Shown: positions 37,560 to 45,843 of the stretch, piece after piece
Layout: each line of letters opens with the position of its first letter
Numbering within the stretch: the stretch's first letter is position 1
NCBI GenBank assembly: GCA_902595595.1
Contig: CACJQX010000001.1
Location: 124,001 to 188,000, forward strand
From: an uncultured Pelagibacteraceae bacterium
GTDB taxonomy: Bacteria > Pseudomonadota > Alphaproteobacteria > Pelagibacterales > Pelagibacteraceae
Length of the DNA: 64,000 nt
Direction of reading: 5' to 3'
Program-made: the position numbers and the translations under genes
Notes under the pieces: model-generated
Told to the model about the DNA's origin: nothing
Seen by the model: the letters and a program-made list of their open reading frames with translations, nothing else
The model's database searches: none

Positions 37560-38645
37560 ATGGAATTAATTAATAATTTTTCGGAGATATTTTTATCAGT
37601 ATGGAATAAAGGAATTCTTGGTGTTGATATCTTTCAAATCTTAATTGGTATTGGAATATTTTTACTATTTTTAATTTTTAGAGGTCTAATAAGCAAATTA
37701 GTTATTAAAAAATTAGAAATTATCTCGAAAAGAACAACGAATAAATTAGATGATACTTTTGTTCAATCACTTGTAGGTCCAGCAAGATTTTTACCAATTG
37801 TATTAGGATTTTTTATTGCAAGCTACTACATGACTTTCTCACTAGAAGGAAGAGAAGTGGTAGATACAATTAACAGAACGTTGATCACTATTTTAATTTT
37901 TTGGGTAATTCACCAAATCATAGAACCAATCTCATACATACTTAGTGGTTTAGACAAATTGTTAACAAGAGAACTTATTGGCTGGATAATTAAATCGCTA
38001 AAAATTTTAATTTTTATTTTAGGTTTAGCAGCAGTTTTAGAATTGTGGGGAATAAAAATAGGTCCAATCATTGCAGGTCTTGGATTGTTTGGTGTTGCTG
38101 TGGCATTAGGGGCACAAGATTTATTTAAAAATTTAATATCAGGAATTTTAGTTTTAGTTGAAAAGAGATTTAAAATTGGAGACTGGATAGCTGTCGAGGG
38201 TATTATTGAAGGCGTAGTAGAAAAGATTGGATTTAGATCAACAACAATTAGAAAGTTTGATAAATCTCTTGCTATTATTCCAAATTTTCAATTTGCCGAA
38301 AACGCAGTTGTAAATGTAAGTGAAACTTCAAATTGGTTAATCAGTTGGATTATTACACTTCAATATGACACTACTGTAGATCAGTTAAAAAAAATCAGAG
38401 ATGAAATCGAAAGTCATATTAATTCAAGCGAAGATTATAATACCTCAATTGGTGTTGCGGTAAGAGTTGATAAATTTTCTGATAGTTCAATAGATATGTA
38501 TGTAAGATGCTTTACAAAAACAGGAAGTTGGAATAATTGGTTAGATGTTAAAGAAAGATTAGCAATTGCGATCAAAGAAATTGTTGAAAAAAATGGTGCT
38601 TCATTTGCGTTCCCAAGCCAGTCGATTTATGTTGAGAAAAAATGA
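37560..38645 (+). CDS. MscS family mechanosensitive ion channel
   Basis: A 361-aa membrane protein with three or four helices before the pore. The pore-lining helix GLGLFGVAVALGAQDLFKNLISGILVLVEKRFKIGDWI matches TM3 of MscS plus the start of the beta domain. The EGVVEKIGFRSTTIRKFDKSLAIIPN segment follows. It would release osmolytes under hypo-osmotic stress. It overlaps the YggT gene by four bases, a family also linked to osmotic stress. Confidence 0.92.
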   Translation: MELINNFSEIFLSVWNKGILGVDIFQILIGIGIFLLFLIFRGLISKLVIKKLEIISKRTTNKLDDTFVQSLVGPARFLPIVLGFFIASYYMTFSLEGREVVDTINRTLITILIFWVIHQIIEPISYILSGLDKLLTRELIGWIIKSLKILIFILGLAAVLELWGIKIGPIIAGLGLFGVAVALGAQDLFKNLISGILVLVEKRFKIGDWIAVEGIIEGVVEKIGFRSTTIRKFDKSLAIIPNFQFAENAVVNVSETSNWLISWIITLQYDTTVDQLKKIRDEIESHINSSEDYNTSIGVAVRVDKFSDSSIDMYVRCFTKTGSWNNWLDVKERLAIAIKEIVEKNGASFAFPSQSIYVEKK

Positions 38646-38932
38646 TAGCTATTTTTTATTTAGTTTTACAAATTTTAAAATTGTACTCTTATGTTGTAAT
38701 CGCCAATGTTATTGTAAGTTGGTTAATAGCTTTTAACGTTCTTAATACTCAAAATAGGTTTGTGTATGCAATTTTAGAGTTAAGTTACAAATTAACTGAG
38801 CCTTTTCTGAATAAAATTAGACGTTTTTTGCCAAATTTAGGTTCACTAGATATTTCTCCAATCATTCTTCTTTTATTGATTTGGTTTATTGAAATGTGTA
38901 TGAAGCTGTACATTGCACCAATGATTTTTTAA
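38642..38932 (+). CDS. YggT family membrane protein
   Basis: A 96-aa protein with two hydrophobic regions and the conserved loop YKLTEPFLNKIRRFLPNLGSLDISPIILLLLIWF. The family is linked to osmotic tolerance and, in some bacteria, to cell division or membrane organisation. It is translationally coupled to the MscS-type channel and precedes folD. Confidence 0.9.
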   Translation: MIAIFYLVLQILKLYSYVVIANVIVSWLIAFNVLNTQNRFVYAILELSYKLTEPFLNKIRRFLPNLGSLDISPIILLLLIWFIEMCMKLYIAPMIF

Positions 38933-38941
38933 GAGAGAAAT

Positions 38942-39787
38942 ATGATTTTAATTGATGGAAAAAAAGCAGCGGCAGAATTAAGAGCAGAGTTAAAGGAAGA
39001 AGTTGCAGAGTTAAAATCAAAACATAATAAAGTACCAGGTTTAACAGTAATACTTATTGGTGATTTAACACCTAGTCAGATTTATGTAAGAAATAAAGAG
39101 AAGTCAGCAAATGAGGTGGGATTAAAATCTGAAGTAATTAAATATCCAGATTCAGTTGAAGAGAAGACTGTTCTAGAAAAAATTCAAGAACTAAACAGTG
39201 ATGAAACTGTTTCGGGAATTTTAGTTCAACTTCCTTTACCTAAGCATATTGACAAGCAGAAGGTCATAGAAGCTATTGATCCCTCAAAAGACGTAGATGG
39301 ATTTCATCCAATGAATGTAGGTAATCTTTCATCTGGTTATGAAAGTTCGATACCTTGTACCCCGCTTGGATGTTATTTGTTGATAAAAAAAATTGAACCT
39401 AATTTAAGTGGTAAAAAAGCTGTGGTTGTGGGTAGATCAAATTTAAATGGTAAACCAATGACACAACTTCTTTTAAAAGAAAACTGCACCGTAACTATAA
39501 CTCATTCAAAAACTAAAGATTTGAAAGCTGAATGTTTAGAGGCAGATATAATTGTTGCAGCTGTAGGTATACCCGAACTTGTTAGAGGAGATTGGGTTAA
39601 GAGAGATGCTATTGTTATTGATGTTGGTATAAATAAAACTGATAACGGTATAGTTGGTGATGTTCATTTTGATGAAGTTTCAAAAAATGCAAAAGCACTT
39701 ACACCAGTTCCAGGCGGTGTAGGTCCAATGACTATTGCTTGTTTGCTTAAAAATACGATCGACTGTTTCAAAAGATCGCAAATTTAA
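38942..39787 (+). CDS. folD: Bifunctional methylenetetrahydrofolate dehydrogenase/cyclohydrolase
   Basis: Interconverts 5,10-methylene-THF and 10-formyl-THF in one-carbon metabolism. Motifs are QIYVRNKEKSANEVG with the catalytic Lys, GILVQLPLPKHID, DPSKDVDGFHPMNVG, PCTPLGC, the NADP-binding VVGRSNLNGKP and TPVPGGVGPMTIACL. The length is 281 aa. An AGAGAAAT stretch just before the ATG may act as ribosome binding site. One-carbon folate chemistry is prominent in SAR11. Confidence 0.97.
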   Translation: MILIDGKKAAAELRAELKEEVAELKSKHNKVPGLTVILIGDLTPSQIYVRNKEKSANEVGLKSEVIKYPDSVEEKTVLEKIQELNSDETVSGILVQLPLPKHIDKQKVIEAIDPSKDVDGFHPMNVGNLSSGYESSIPCTPLGCYLLIKKIEPNLSGKKAVVVGRSNLNGKPMTQLLLKENCTVTITHSKTKDLKAECLEADIIVAAVGIPELVRGDWVKRDAIVIDVGINKTDNGIVGDVHFDEVSKNAKALTPVPGGVGPMTIACLLKNTIDCFKRSQI

Positions 39788-39825
39788 TAATTAAACCATA
39801 AGCTGTAATCTGTTAATTTATTAGG

Positions 39826-40029
39826 ATGAAAAAACCTAAACGACCATACAGATTTGGTATAATTTTTTTGCTTCTTACAGTTCCACCTATTGGGGCAACA
39901 CAATTAGGTTGGTATTTGCATGACAAGCAAACTGGTTTTGATTATGGTATGATTGTAGGTACTGTATCAGTAATATACGCTGCATATTTAATGTATGAAA
40001 AAAACTGGCGTGAAGAAGATGAAGATTAA
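39826..40029 (+). CDS. Small membrane protein, unknown
   Basis: A 67-aa protein with a basic N-terminus (MKKPKRPYRF), two hydrophobic segments (residues 11-27 and 40-56) around GWYLHDKQTGFDYG, and an acidic tail NWREEDED. I do not recognise the family. It is followed three bases later by another small membrane protein, so the two are probably co-transcribed. Confidence 0.7.
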   Translation: MKKPKRPYRFGIIFLLLTVPPIGATQLGWYLHDKQTGFDYGMIVGTVSVIYAAYLMYEKNWREEDED

Positions 40030-40032
40030 ATT

Positions 40033-40308
40033 ATGGAAAAAATAATTTTTTTTGGATTGGTTATTCCTATTATGGCTTATGTTTTATATTTAGGTGGAAT
40101 GGCAATTATGAATGGTTTTAAGTCTAAGGAAGCTAATAGAGCTGAGAAAGAGGAAGCTGAAAGTGAGGGTAGGGAGACAAGCGAAACTTCTGATGAACAA
40201 AGCAGCAATTTAAGTGATGAACTTACTAAATTGAATGATCTAAAAGAAAAAGGAATTATTTCTCAAGAGGAATTTGAAAAGGCGAAAAATAAACTATTAA
40301 ATAATTAA
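40033..40308 (+). CDS. Small membrane protein with SHOCT domain
   Basis: A 91-aa protein: one N-terminal helix (residues 4-27), an acidic low-complexity linker (EKEEAESEGRETSETSDEQ), then a C-terminal SHOCT motif, LTKLNDLKEKGIISQEEFEKAKNKLL. SHOCT is a short oligomerisation-type motif found at protein termini. Its role here is unknown. It is paired with the preceding 67-aa membrane protein. Confidence 0.78.
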   Translation: MEKIIFFGLVIPIMAYVLYLGGMAIMNGFKSKEANRAEKEEAESEGRETSETSDEQSSNLSDELTKLNDLKEKGIISQEEFEKAKNKLLNN

Positions 40309-40319
40309 ATAGTTTAATC

Positions 40320-41207
40320 ATGTTTAATGGTTTTAAAAAAAAATTTGTTAAAGTAAACAAGGGTAAAATATTTTGTCGATTTAAAGGTAACGGTCCCCCC
40401 TTATTATTACTTCATGGATATCCCCAAACACATGTGATGTGGCACAAGACTGCCCCTGAGCTTAGTAAATATTTTACTGTAATAGTTGCTGACCTTAGAG
40501 GATATGGAGATAGTTTAGTTTTACCTGGTGGTACTAATCATAAAAATTATTCTAAAAGAGAAATGGCTAAAGATATGGTTCAATTGATGAGTAAATTAAA
40601 TTTTAAAAAATTTTTTGTTGCTGGACATGATAGAGGCGGGAGAGTTGCACATAGAATGGCAAGAGATTATAGAAATAAGATTATGGCATTAAGTGTATTA
40701 GATATTTGTCCAACTCTAGATATGTACGAGCGTACTGATATGAAATTTGCAAAAGGATATTTTCACTGGTTTTATTTAATACAGCCAGCACCTTTACCAG
40801 AGAAAATGATAATGGCAGATCCTAAAAGATGGTTAAAAAGTCGTTTTAATAGGTCATCAAAACGTGCGATTGGAAAAGTTGAAGATGAATATTTTAGAGC
40901 CTTTAAACAAAAAAAAAGAATTCATGCAACTTGTGAGGATTATAGGGCTGCGGCTACTATAGATTTAGAGCATGACAAAAAAGACAGAAAAAAAAAATTA
41001 AACATTCCTATACAAGTTTTGTGGGGTAAAAAGGGAGTTGTTGGAACGCAATTTGAATCAGTTAAAATTTGGCAAAAATACACAAACAAAAAAGTTTATG
41101 GAGCAGAAATTAATTCAGATCATTTCATTCCAGAGGAGAGTCCTAAACAAACGATTAATCACTTAAAAAAATTTTTTTTAAAAAATGTTAAAAATAATTC
41201 CAAATAA
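40320..41207 (+). CDS. Alpha/beta hydrolase, fluoroacetate/haloacetate dehalogenase-like
   Basis: A 295-aa alpha/beta hydrolase. It carries LLLHGYPQTHVMW, DLRGYGDS and GHDRGGR, where the nucleophile is Asp104. Every pocket residue known for fluoroacetate dehalogenase has an apparent counterpart: Arg105 and Arg108, His149-Trp150, Tyr208 and the catalytic His268. The FHWFYLIQPAPLPE stretch is especially characteristic. This favours a haloacid dehalogenase over an epoxide hydrolase, but substrate is inferred only. It overlaps the next gene (dioxygenase-like) by 23 bases. Confidence 0.82.
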   Translation: MFNGFKKKFVKVNKGKIFCRFKGNGPPLLLLHGYPQTHVMWHKTAPELSKYFTVIVADLRGYGDSLVLPGGTNHKNYSKREMAKDMVQLMSKLNFKKFFVAGHDRGGRVAHRMARDYRNKIMALSVLDICPTLDMYERTDMKFAKGYFHWFYLIQPAPLPEKMIMADPKRWLKSRFNRSSKRAIGKVEDEYFRAFKQKKRIHATCEDYRAAATIDLEHDKKDRKKKLNIPIQVLWGKKGVVGTQFESVKIWQKYTNKKVYGAEINSDHFIPEESPKQTINHLKKFFLKNVKNNSK

Positions 41208-41976
41208 AAAAAATATTGGAGCTGAAATAATTGTAAATTTAAAAGATATTACGCATAAAGATATTTTAAAAATTAAGAAAGCACTGAATAAATATGGAAT
41301 GTTGTATTTTAAACAACAAGAATTAACCTCTAAATTTTATATTCAGTTTGCGAAATATTTTGGAAAATTAGCCAACTATCCAAGACTGAAAGGTTTAAAT
41401 AAAAAATTTCCTCAAATTACTGTGGTGCAAAGAAAATCAACTGATAAAGGACCAAGTTTTGGTGAACAATTTCATACAGACTCGATTTATACAAAAAAAC
41501 CACCAAGATTTACAATGTTGCTTTCTAAACTTGTGCCAAAAAAAGGAAAAGCTAATACAGAATTTTGTTCTCAATATCTTGCTTATAAAGAATTACCAAG
41601 TCCAATAAAAAGAAAATTTAAAAATATTAAAGGTAAATATTCCTCTGAGGGTCCAATCTCGGTTACAACAAAAGAAAGAGTAAAAGAAAAAGGAAAAAAA
41701 ATTAAAGAGCTTAAATCTTCACATAAAATAATTAGGAAAATCAGCACAAATTATTCTATTTATTGCAGTCCAGGACATTTTGTTGGTTTTAGCTCAAAGA
41801 TAAAAAATCAAGAAAAGTTAAAAAAATTTTTATTTAACCATCAAATTAAGAAGAAGTTTCAATTTTCATTGCCTTGGGAAAAAAATCAATTGGCTATATG
41901 GGATAATAGATCTATGCTTCATCAAGCAACACCTTTCAAAGGAAATAGAATAATGCATAGAATAACAATTAAATAA
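41185..41976 (+). CDS. TauD/TfdA family 2-oxoglutarate/Fe(II) dioxygenase
   Basis: A 263-aa oxygenase. Iron ligands appear as the HxD motif His97-Asp99 (EQFHTDS) and His246 (LHQATPF); Arg259 would bind 2-oxoglutarate. LAIWDNRSMLHQAT is the family hallmark. The substrate is unknown; relatives attack taurine, phenoxyacetates, alkyl sulfates and others. It overlaps the hydrolase upstream by 23 bases and is followed after three bases by a transporter, suggesting a catabolic unit. Confidence 0.85.
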   Translation: MLKIIPNKKNIGAEIIVNLKDITHKDILKIKKALNKYGMLYFKQQELTSKFYIQFAKYFGKLANYPRLKGLNKKFPQITVVQRKSTDKGPSFGEQFHTDSIYTKKPPRFTMLLSKLVPKKGKANTEFCSQYLAYKELPSPIKRKFKNIKGKYSSEGPISVTTKERVKEKGKKIKELKSSHKIIRKISTNYSIYCSPGHFVGFSSKIKNQEKLKKFLFNHQIKKKFQFSLPWEKNQLAIWDNRSMLHQATPFKGNRIMHRITIK

Positions 41977-41979
41977 TTT

Positions 41980-42906
41980 ATGTTCACAATTTTTTTAGGA
42001 CTTACTCCATTTATATTTATTACTTTTTTAGGGTTTGTTTTTGGTAAGTTGAAGGTCTTAGACCTTAGTCATGCTAAAATTTTAAATCTTTTCTTGTTCT
42101 ATATTGCAGTTCCAGCATTGATAATTAAGCTAATAGCACAAAATGAAATTGGACAAGTAGATTTCAAACAAATTTTCTCTTATTTAATTATGCAATCGAT
42201 ATGTGGAATTATCGCCTACTTAATTACTTCAAAATATTTTAAAAGATCAATCCCAGAGTCAATTATTTGGGCTTTAACAGTTGCTTTATCAAACCACGTG
42301 ACTTTGCTTTTGCCAATAACAGAAATTTATTTTAAAAAAAATGTAATTACACAAGTTGCAAGTATCATATTAATGGATGGGATAATTTTATTATCTGTAA
42401 TTGCTTTTTTTCTCGAATTATCTACAAAAAAAAATGTAAATTTATTTAATTTTGTTAAAAATTTATTTCTAAACCCATTTATACTTTCAATAATTATAGG
42501 TTTATTATTTTTATTATTAAATTTTAATATTGATCAAACACCGATTGAATACACTTTGTCTAAACTTGCAGCATGTGTTTCGCCAGTTGGATTGTTTGCA
42601 ATTGGCATAACTCTTTCATTTTATACTAAAAATGTAATTAACAAATTATCCGTATCTATTTCAGTTTTAAAATTAGTTATTTCCCCAATAATTTTATTGT
42701 TAATTGGATTAGTTTTTTTTAATGCAGGATTGCCAGCTGAAATACCAGGTGCTTTCTTTGTGAGTGTTGCGCCTTGTGGAGTTACTTCTATAGTTTTATG
42801 TGCTGCTTATAATGTAAGTCCCGAAAATATAATTAAAGCAATTTTTGTCTCTACTATTGCTTCTATTGGAACTATATTTTTTGCAATTAAGTATTTAACT
42901 CTTTAA
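41980..42906 (+). CDS. AEC family permease (auxin efflux carrier-like)
   Basis: A 308-aa membrane protein with ten predicted helices in two repeats. The N-terminus shows FLGFVFGKLKVLDLSHAKILNLFLFYIAVPALI, and the C-terminal half has AACVSPVGLFAIGITL and PCGVTSIVLCAAYNVSPENI. Bacterial AEC members carry dicarboxylates or other organic acids. The position after hydrolase and dioxygenase genes suggests transport of the same compound or its product. The end overlaps the convergent hydrolase gene by 12 bases. Confidence 0.87.
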   Translation: MFTIFLGLTPFIFITFLGFVFGKLKVLDLSHAKILNLFLFYIAVPALIIKLIAQNEIGQVDFKQIFSYLIMQSICGIIAYLITSKYFKRSIPESIIWALTVALSNHVTLLLPITEIYFKKNVITQVASIILMDGIILLSVIAFFLELSTKKNVNLFNFVKNLFLNPFILSIIIGLLFLLLNFNIDQTPIEYTLSKLAACVSPVGLFAIGITLSFYTKNVINKLSVSISVLKLVISPIILLLIGLVFFNAGLPAEIPGAFFVSVAPCGVTSIVLCAAYNVSPENIIKAIFVSTIASIGTIFFAIKYLTL

Positions 42907-43884
42907 CAATTTATCTAGAAGACTAACTTCTCCAATTTTAAAAATAATTGCATCTTCTTTGTTGAAACCATATTTTTCAGCACTATCTCTAAATCTAATT
43001 GGGGGTTCCATAATCGGCTCTAATGACAAAACAAATGTTCCCCAATGCATTCCTAATACTTTTTTACTTTTTAGGTCTTGTGCAACATTCAGGGCTTCCT
43101 CTGGTGTAGTATGATAAATAGTTTTATCAAACATTGGTTTGAAATTATAAGCCCCAATATTAATCATTGTTAGATCTATAGGACCATATTTTTCACCCAG
43201 TTCTTTGTATATTTCCCCATATCCAGTATCACATGCAAATAAAATTTTTTTATTTTTATGTTCTATTAAAAAATTACCCCACAAAGTTTTATTAGTGTCA
43301 GTTAAACTTCTTTTTGACCAATGAACTGCAGGAAGTAAAGAAATTTTCAAATCCTCATTTATAATTATTTCATCATACCAATCCATTTCATTTACATCTT
43401 TATATCCTTTAAAATATTTACCGAGGTTTAATGGCGTTAATACCTTTGCACTCTTAAAAGGAAAATTTCTAATTGTTGACATATCCTGATGATCGTAATG
43501 ATTATGAGTGAGTAAAAATATATCAGTTTTAGGTATCTCGTTTAATTTTATTGCAGGATTAGTAAATCTTTTTGGACCAAAAATAAGTGGTCCAGCATTC
43601 TTTGAAAATACAGGATCTGTTATAATTGTAGTTTCACCTAACTTTATAAGATATGTTGCGTGACCTATCCAAGCAATATAATTATTGTGTTTATATTTTT
43701 CTAAATCAGCTAATACTTTTTCTTTTTCAATCACATGTTCTTTTGGATAAGATAAATCAACTTTTTTTCTTAATTTACTAAAAGTTCTATAAGAAAATTT
43801 TCCTGACCTGGAAATTATTACTGGAGATCCTTTTGGATTCCTGAAAGTACCATCAGGCAAATGATGATAAGGTCTTTCTTTCAT
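42895..43884 (-). CDS. Metallo-beta-lactamase-fold hydrolase, NAPE-PLD/UlaG-like
   Basis: A 329-aa protein with a zinc site: HNHYDHQD at residues 127-134 (HxHxDH). It also has WIGHATYLIKLGETTIITDPVFS, ACDTGYGEIYKEL, TPEEALNVAQDL and GMHWGTFVLS segments. This pattern matches the N-acyl-phosphatidylethanolamine phospholipase D-like branch of the MBL fold. The substrate in bacteria is unclear. It lies one base downstream of a sugar dehydrogenase gene. Confidence 0.87.
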   Translation of the reverse strand: MKERPYHHLPDGTFRNPKGSPVIISRSGKFSYRTFSKLRKKVDLSYPKEHVIEKEKVLADLEKYKHNNYIAWIGHATYLIKLGETTIITDPVFSKNAGPLIFGPKRFTNPAIKLNEIPKTDIFLLTHNHYDHQDMSTIRNFPFKSAKVLTPLNLGKYFKGYKDVNEMDWYDEIIINEDLKISLLPAVHWSKRSLTDTNKTLWGNFLIEHKNKKILFACDTGYGEIYKELGEKYGPIDLTMINIGAYNFKPMFDKTIYHTTPEEALNVAQDLKSKKVLGMHWGTFVLSLEPIMEPPIRFRDSAEKYGFNKEDAIIFKIGEVSLLDKLLKS

Positions 43885-43885
43885 A

Positions 43886-44953
43886 TTATTTTTTTTTCTC
43901 CATTAACCATAAGCTATTTCCTGCAAGAAAATATATTTTTCCATTAACAGGGTGAACTTGTATGTCTCTTATTCTCCCAATTTTATCTTTGAAAATAACT
44001 GTTTCTTCAATCTTTGATGAATTTTGAAAGTTTAATTTTCTCATTGATTTATCTTTTAAAGAAGTAATGAGTGCTTCGCCATTCCATTCATTAAATTCTT
44101 TTCCCTTATAAATAGTTATTGCACTTGCAGCTATTGAAGGCACCCAGTATTGGATTGCCTTGGTAAAACCCGGTTTCCATTTAGGTCCAATCTTTGACCC
44201 TGAATAATTTGTTCCACCCCATCCTAAAATTTTCCAACCATAATTTTCTCCCTTTTTAATCTCACCAAACCAATCACCGCCTTTTGCACCATGGTTGCTT
44301 GCATAAATTTTTCCATCAAAAGAGGAATAGGTTAGACCTTGAGGATTACGAACGCCAATTTGATAAATTTCTGGTAGCCAATTTGATTTACCTTCAAACT
44401 TAGGGTTATCTTTTGGAATACTACCATCTAAATGAATTCTGATAATACTTCCAGGATGGTTGGTTGGATCTTGAGCAATCATGCCTCCACCTCTTTCTCC
44501 AGCAGATGCAAAAAGATAATTATCTTTTATAGCTAGTCTGGAACCGAAATGATAACCAGATTCTATTGGTGGTTCAGCTTGAAATATATTTTTAAAATCT
44601 AAATTTTTTTTATTCAATTTAGCTTTTGCAATCGAGGTGCTTGTTTTCCAATTTCCTCTATTTTCTGAATAAGAAATCCATAAGTAATCATTTTGATAAA
44701 TAATATCTAATAAACCTCCTTGTCCGTGTACAAAATAATTTAAGTTATGTTTAACTTCGTAGGCTTCTTTAGAAGTAATATTTACTATTTTTATTTTTCC
44801 AGTTTTTTCAGTGATAATTAACTCTTCATCGTTAATAAAAGATGATCCCCAAGGTTCATTTAATGATACTAATTGTATAAAATCATAACTTTTAGAGTAT
44901 GAAAGTGAAACTTTAGAAAAAAAAATAATTATAATCAAAAGAATAAACCTCAT
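43886..44953 (-). CDS. PQQ-dependent sugar dehydrogenase-like, periplasmic
   Basis: A 355-aa beta-propeller protein of the glucose/sorbosone dehydrogenase family. A signal peptide of about 20 residues is followed by LNEPWGSSFINDEELIITEKTGKIKIV, the catalytic-His segment SYHFGSRLAI-like (GYHFGSRL), IGVRNPQGLTYSSFDGKIYASNHGAKGGDWFGEIKKGENYGW and YWVPSIAASAITIYKG. PQQ or another cofactor would be required. No pqq genes occur in this window. Confidence 0.85.
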   Translation of the reverse strand: MRFILLIIIIFFSKVSLSYSKSYDFIQLVSLNEPWGSSFINDEELIITEKTGKIKIVNITSKEAYEVKHNLNYFVHGQGGLLDIIYQNDYLWISYSENRGNWKTSTSIAKAKLNKKNLDFKNIFQAEPPIESGYHFGSRLAIKDNYLFASAGERGGGMIAQDPTNHPGSIIRIHLDGSIPKDNPKFEGKSNWLPEIYQIGVRNPQGLTYSSFDGKIYASNHGAKGGDWFGEIKKGENYGWKILGWGGTNYSGSKIGPKWKPGFTKAIQYWVPSIAASAITIYKGKEFNEWNGEALITSLKDKSMRKLNFQNSSKIEETVIFKDKIGRIRDIQVHPVNGKIYFLAGNSLWLMEKKK

Positions 44954-44956
44954 AAA

Positions 44957-45667
44957 TTATATTAATCTTCCTTGAATATAAAACTCATTAGTTTCATTTT
45001 TTTTTACTCGATCTCTTGTATCAAACCAATTATTTTCAAAAACACTAATATCTCCTTTTACATGTAGTGTGCCTTTTTCAATTTTTGTATCACAGTAAAC
45101 ATCATCTCCCATTAAAGTTCCTTCTAGCGCCCTCTTTTTATAATCTTTAACTGCATCTATATCTTTAAAAACAGTGTTAATTGCACATGGCCCAATTTCA
45201 GTCATGCCCCAATTGACCATAAATTGACAACCTTTTTCAACAAATTTTGTTATTAATTCCCAATCCACCGGTTCACTACCACAGGTAATCCATACACCTT
45301 TTAAATTTAAATCCTGAAATGATTTGGTTAACATTATAGCTCTACCATGTTTTGGTGTAATGTGACTGTGAGTAAAGTTTTTAATTTTTTTACAAAAATT
45401 ATAAGCATTAAAATTTTCAATTTCTATGTGTGCTCCTACTTCATAGCCTGGTAATGTTTGTGCCAAAAGTCCACCAGCATGTTCTAATTTACAAACTGTA
45501 TAAATTTTACTTTTAGGTGAAATTTTTTGACATTCACGTGCAATCTTATTTGCATGTTTAAGTTTATTAGGAGTCTGGTAAATCTTTTTTTGTGGACCTG
45601 TAGTACCACTTGATTTTAGTTCAATTCCTTTTTTTAGAATGAGAGCTAAATTGTTTTTCTGTTCCAT
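44957..45667 (-). CDS. Miniature AMP-binding (ANL superfamily) enzyme
   Basis: A 236-aa protein with the phosphate-binding motif KSSGTTGPQKK at residues 18-28, the aromatic/adenine motif NWGMTEIGP at 152-160, and a DTRDRVKKNETNEFYIQGR end resembling the A7 hinge. Normal ANL enzymes have about 150 residues before the P-loop and about 110 after the hinge, including the catalytic Lys; both are absent. It may be a minimal adenylase, a ligand sensor or part of a split enzyme. I chose the ATG at 45667; another lies at 45685. It overlaps the DUF6356 gene. Confidence 0.75.
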   Translation of the reverse strand: MEQKNNLALILKKGIELKSSGTTGPQKKIYQTPNKLKHANKIARECQKISPKSKIYTVCKLEHAGGLLAQTLPGYEVGAHIEIENFNAYNFCKKIKNFTHSHITPKHGRAIMLTKSFQDLNLKGVWITCGSEPVDWELITKFVEKGCQFMVNWGMTEIGPCAINTVFKDIDAVKDYKKRALEGTLMGDDVYCDTKIEKGTLHVKGDISVFENNWFDTRDRVKKNETNEFYIQGRLI

Positions 45668-45842
45668 CAACAATTTTTTTTGCAAGTTTATAAGGTGTAA
45701 AAGTAAAAATCCATGGCAAGATACTGTGTATCATACCTGTGATTAAAATTAGAAGTGCCAAAAAATTAAAATAGCTTGCATATAAAAAATGTTTTAACCA
45801 AGAAGATTTAATTTTTTTAAGATGTTTTAAGTCCCAATCCAT
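45621..45842 (-). CDS. DUF6356-like small membrane protein
   Basis: A 73-aa protein with one strong membrane segment, FLYASYFNFLALLILITGMIHSILPWIF, and a conserved-looking H-x-x-x-x pattern (WLKHFLYAS), then FTPYKLAKKIVDG. This resembles the DUF6356 family, usually found beside SDR genes in alphaproteobacteria. I prefer the ATG at 45842, one base after the SDR stop, over one 36 bases upstream. The function is unknown. Confidence 0.65.
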   Translation of the reverse strand: MDWDLKHLKKIKSSWLKHFLYASYFNFLALLILITGMIHSILPWIFTFTPYKLAKKIVDGTEKQFSSHSKKRN

Positions 45843-45843
45843 T

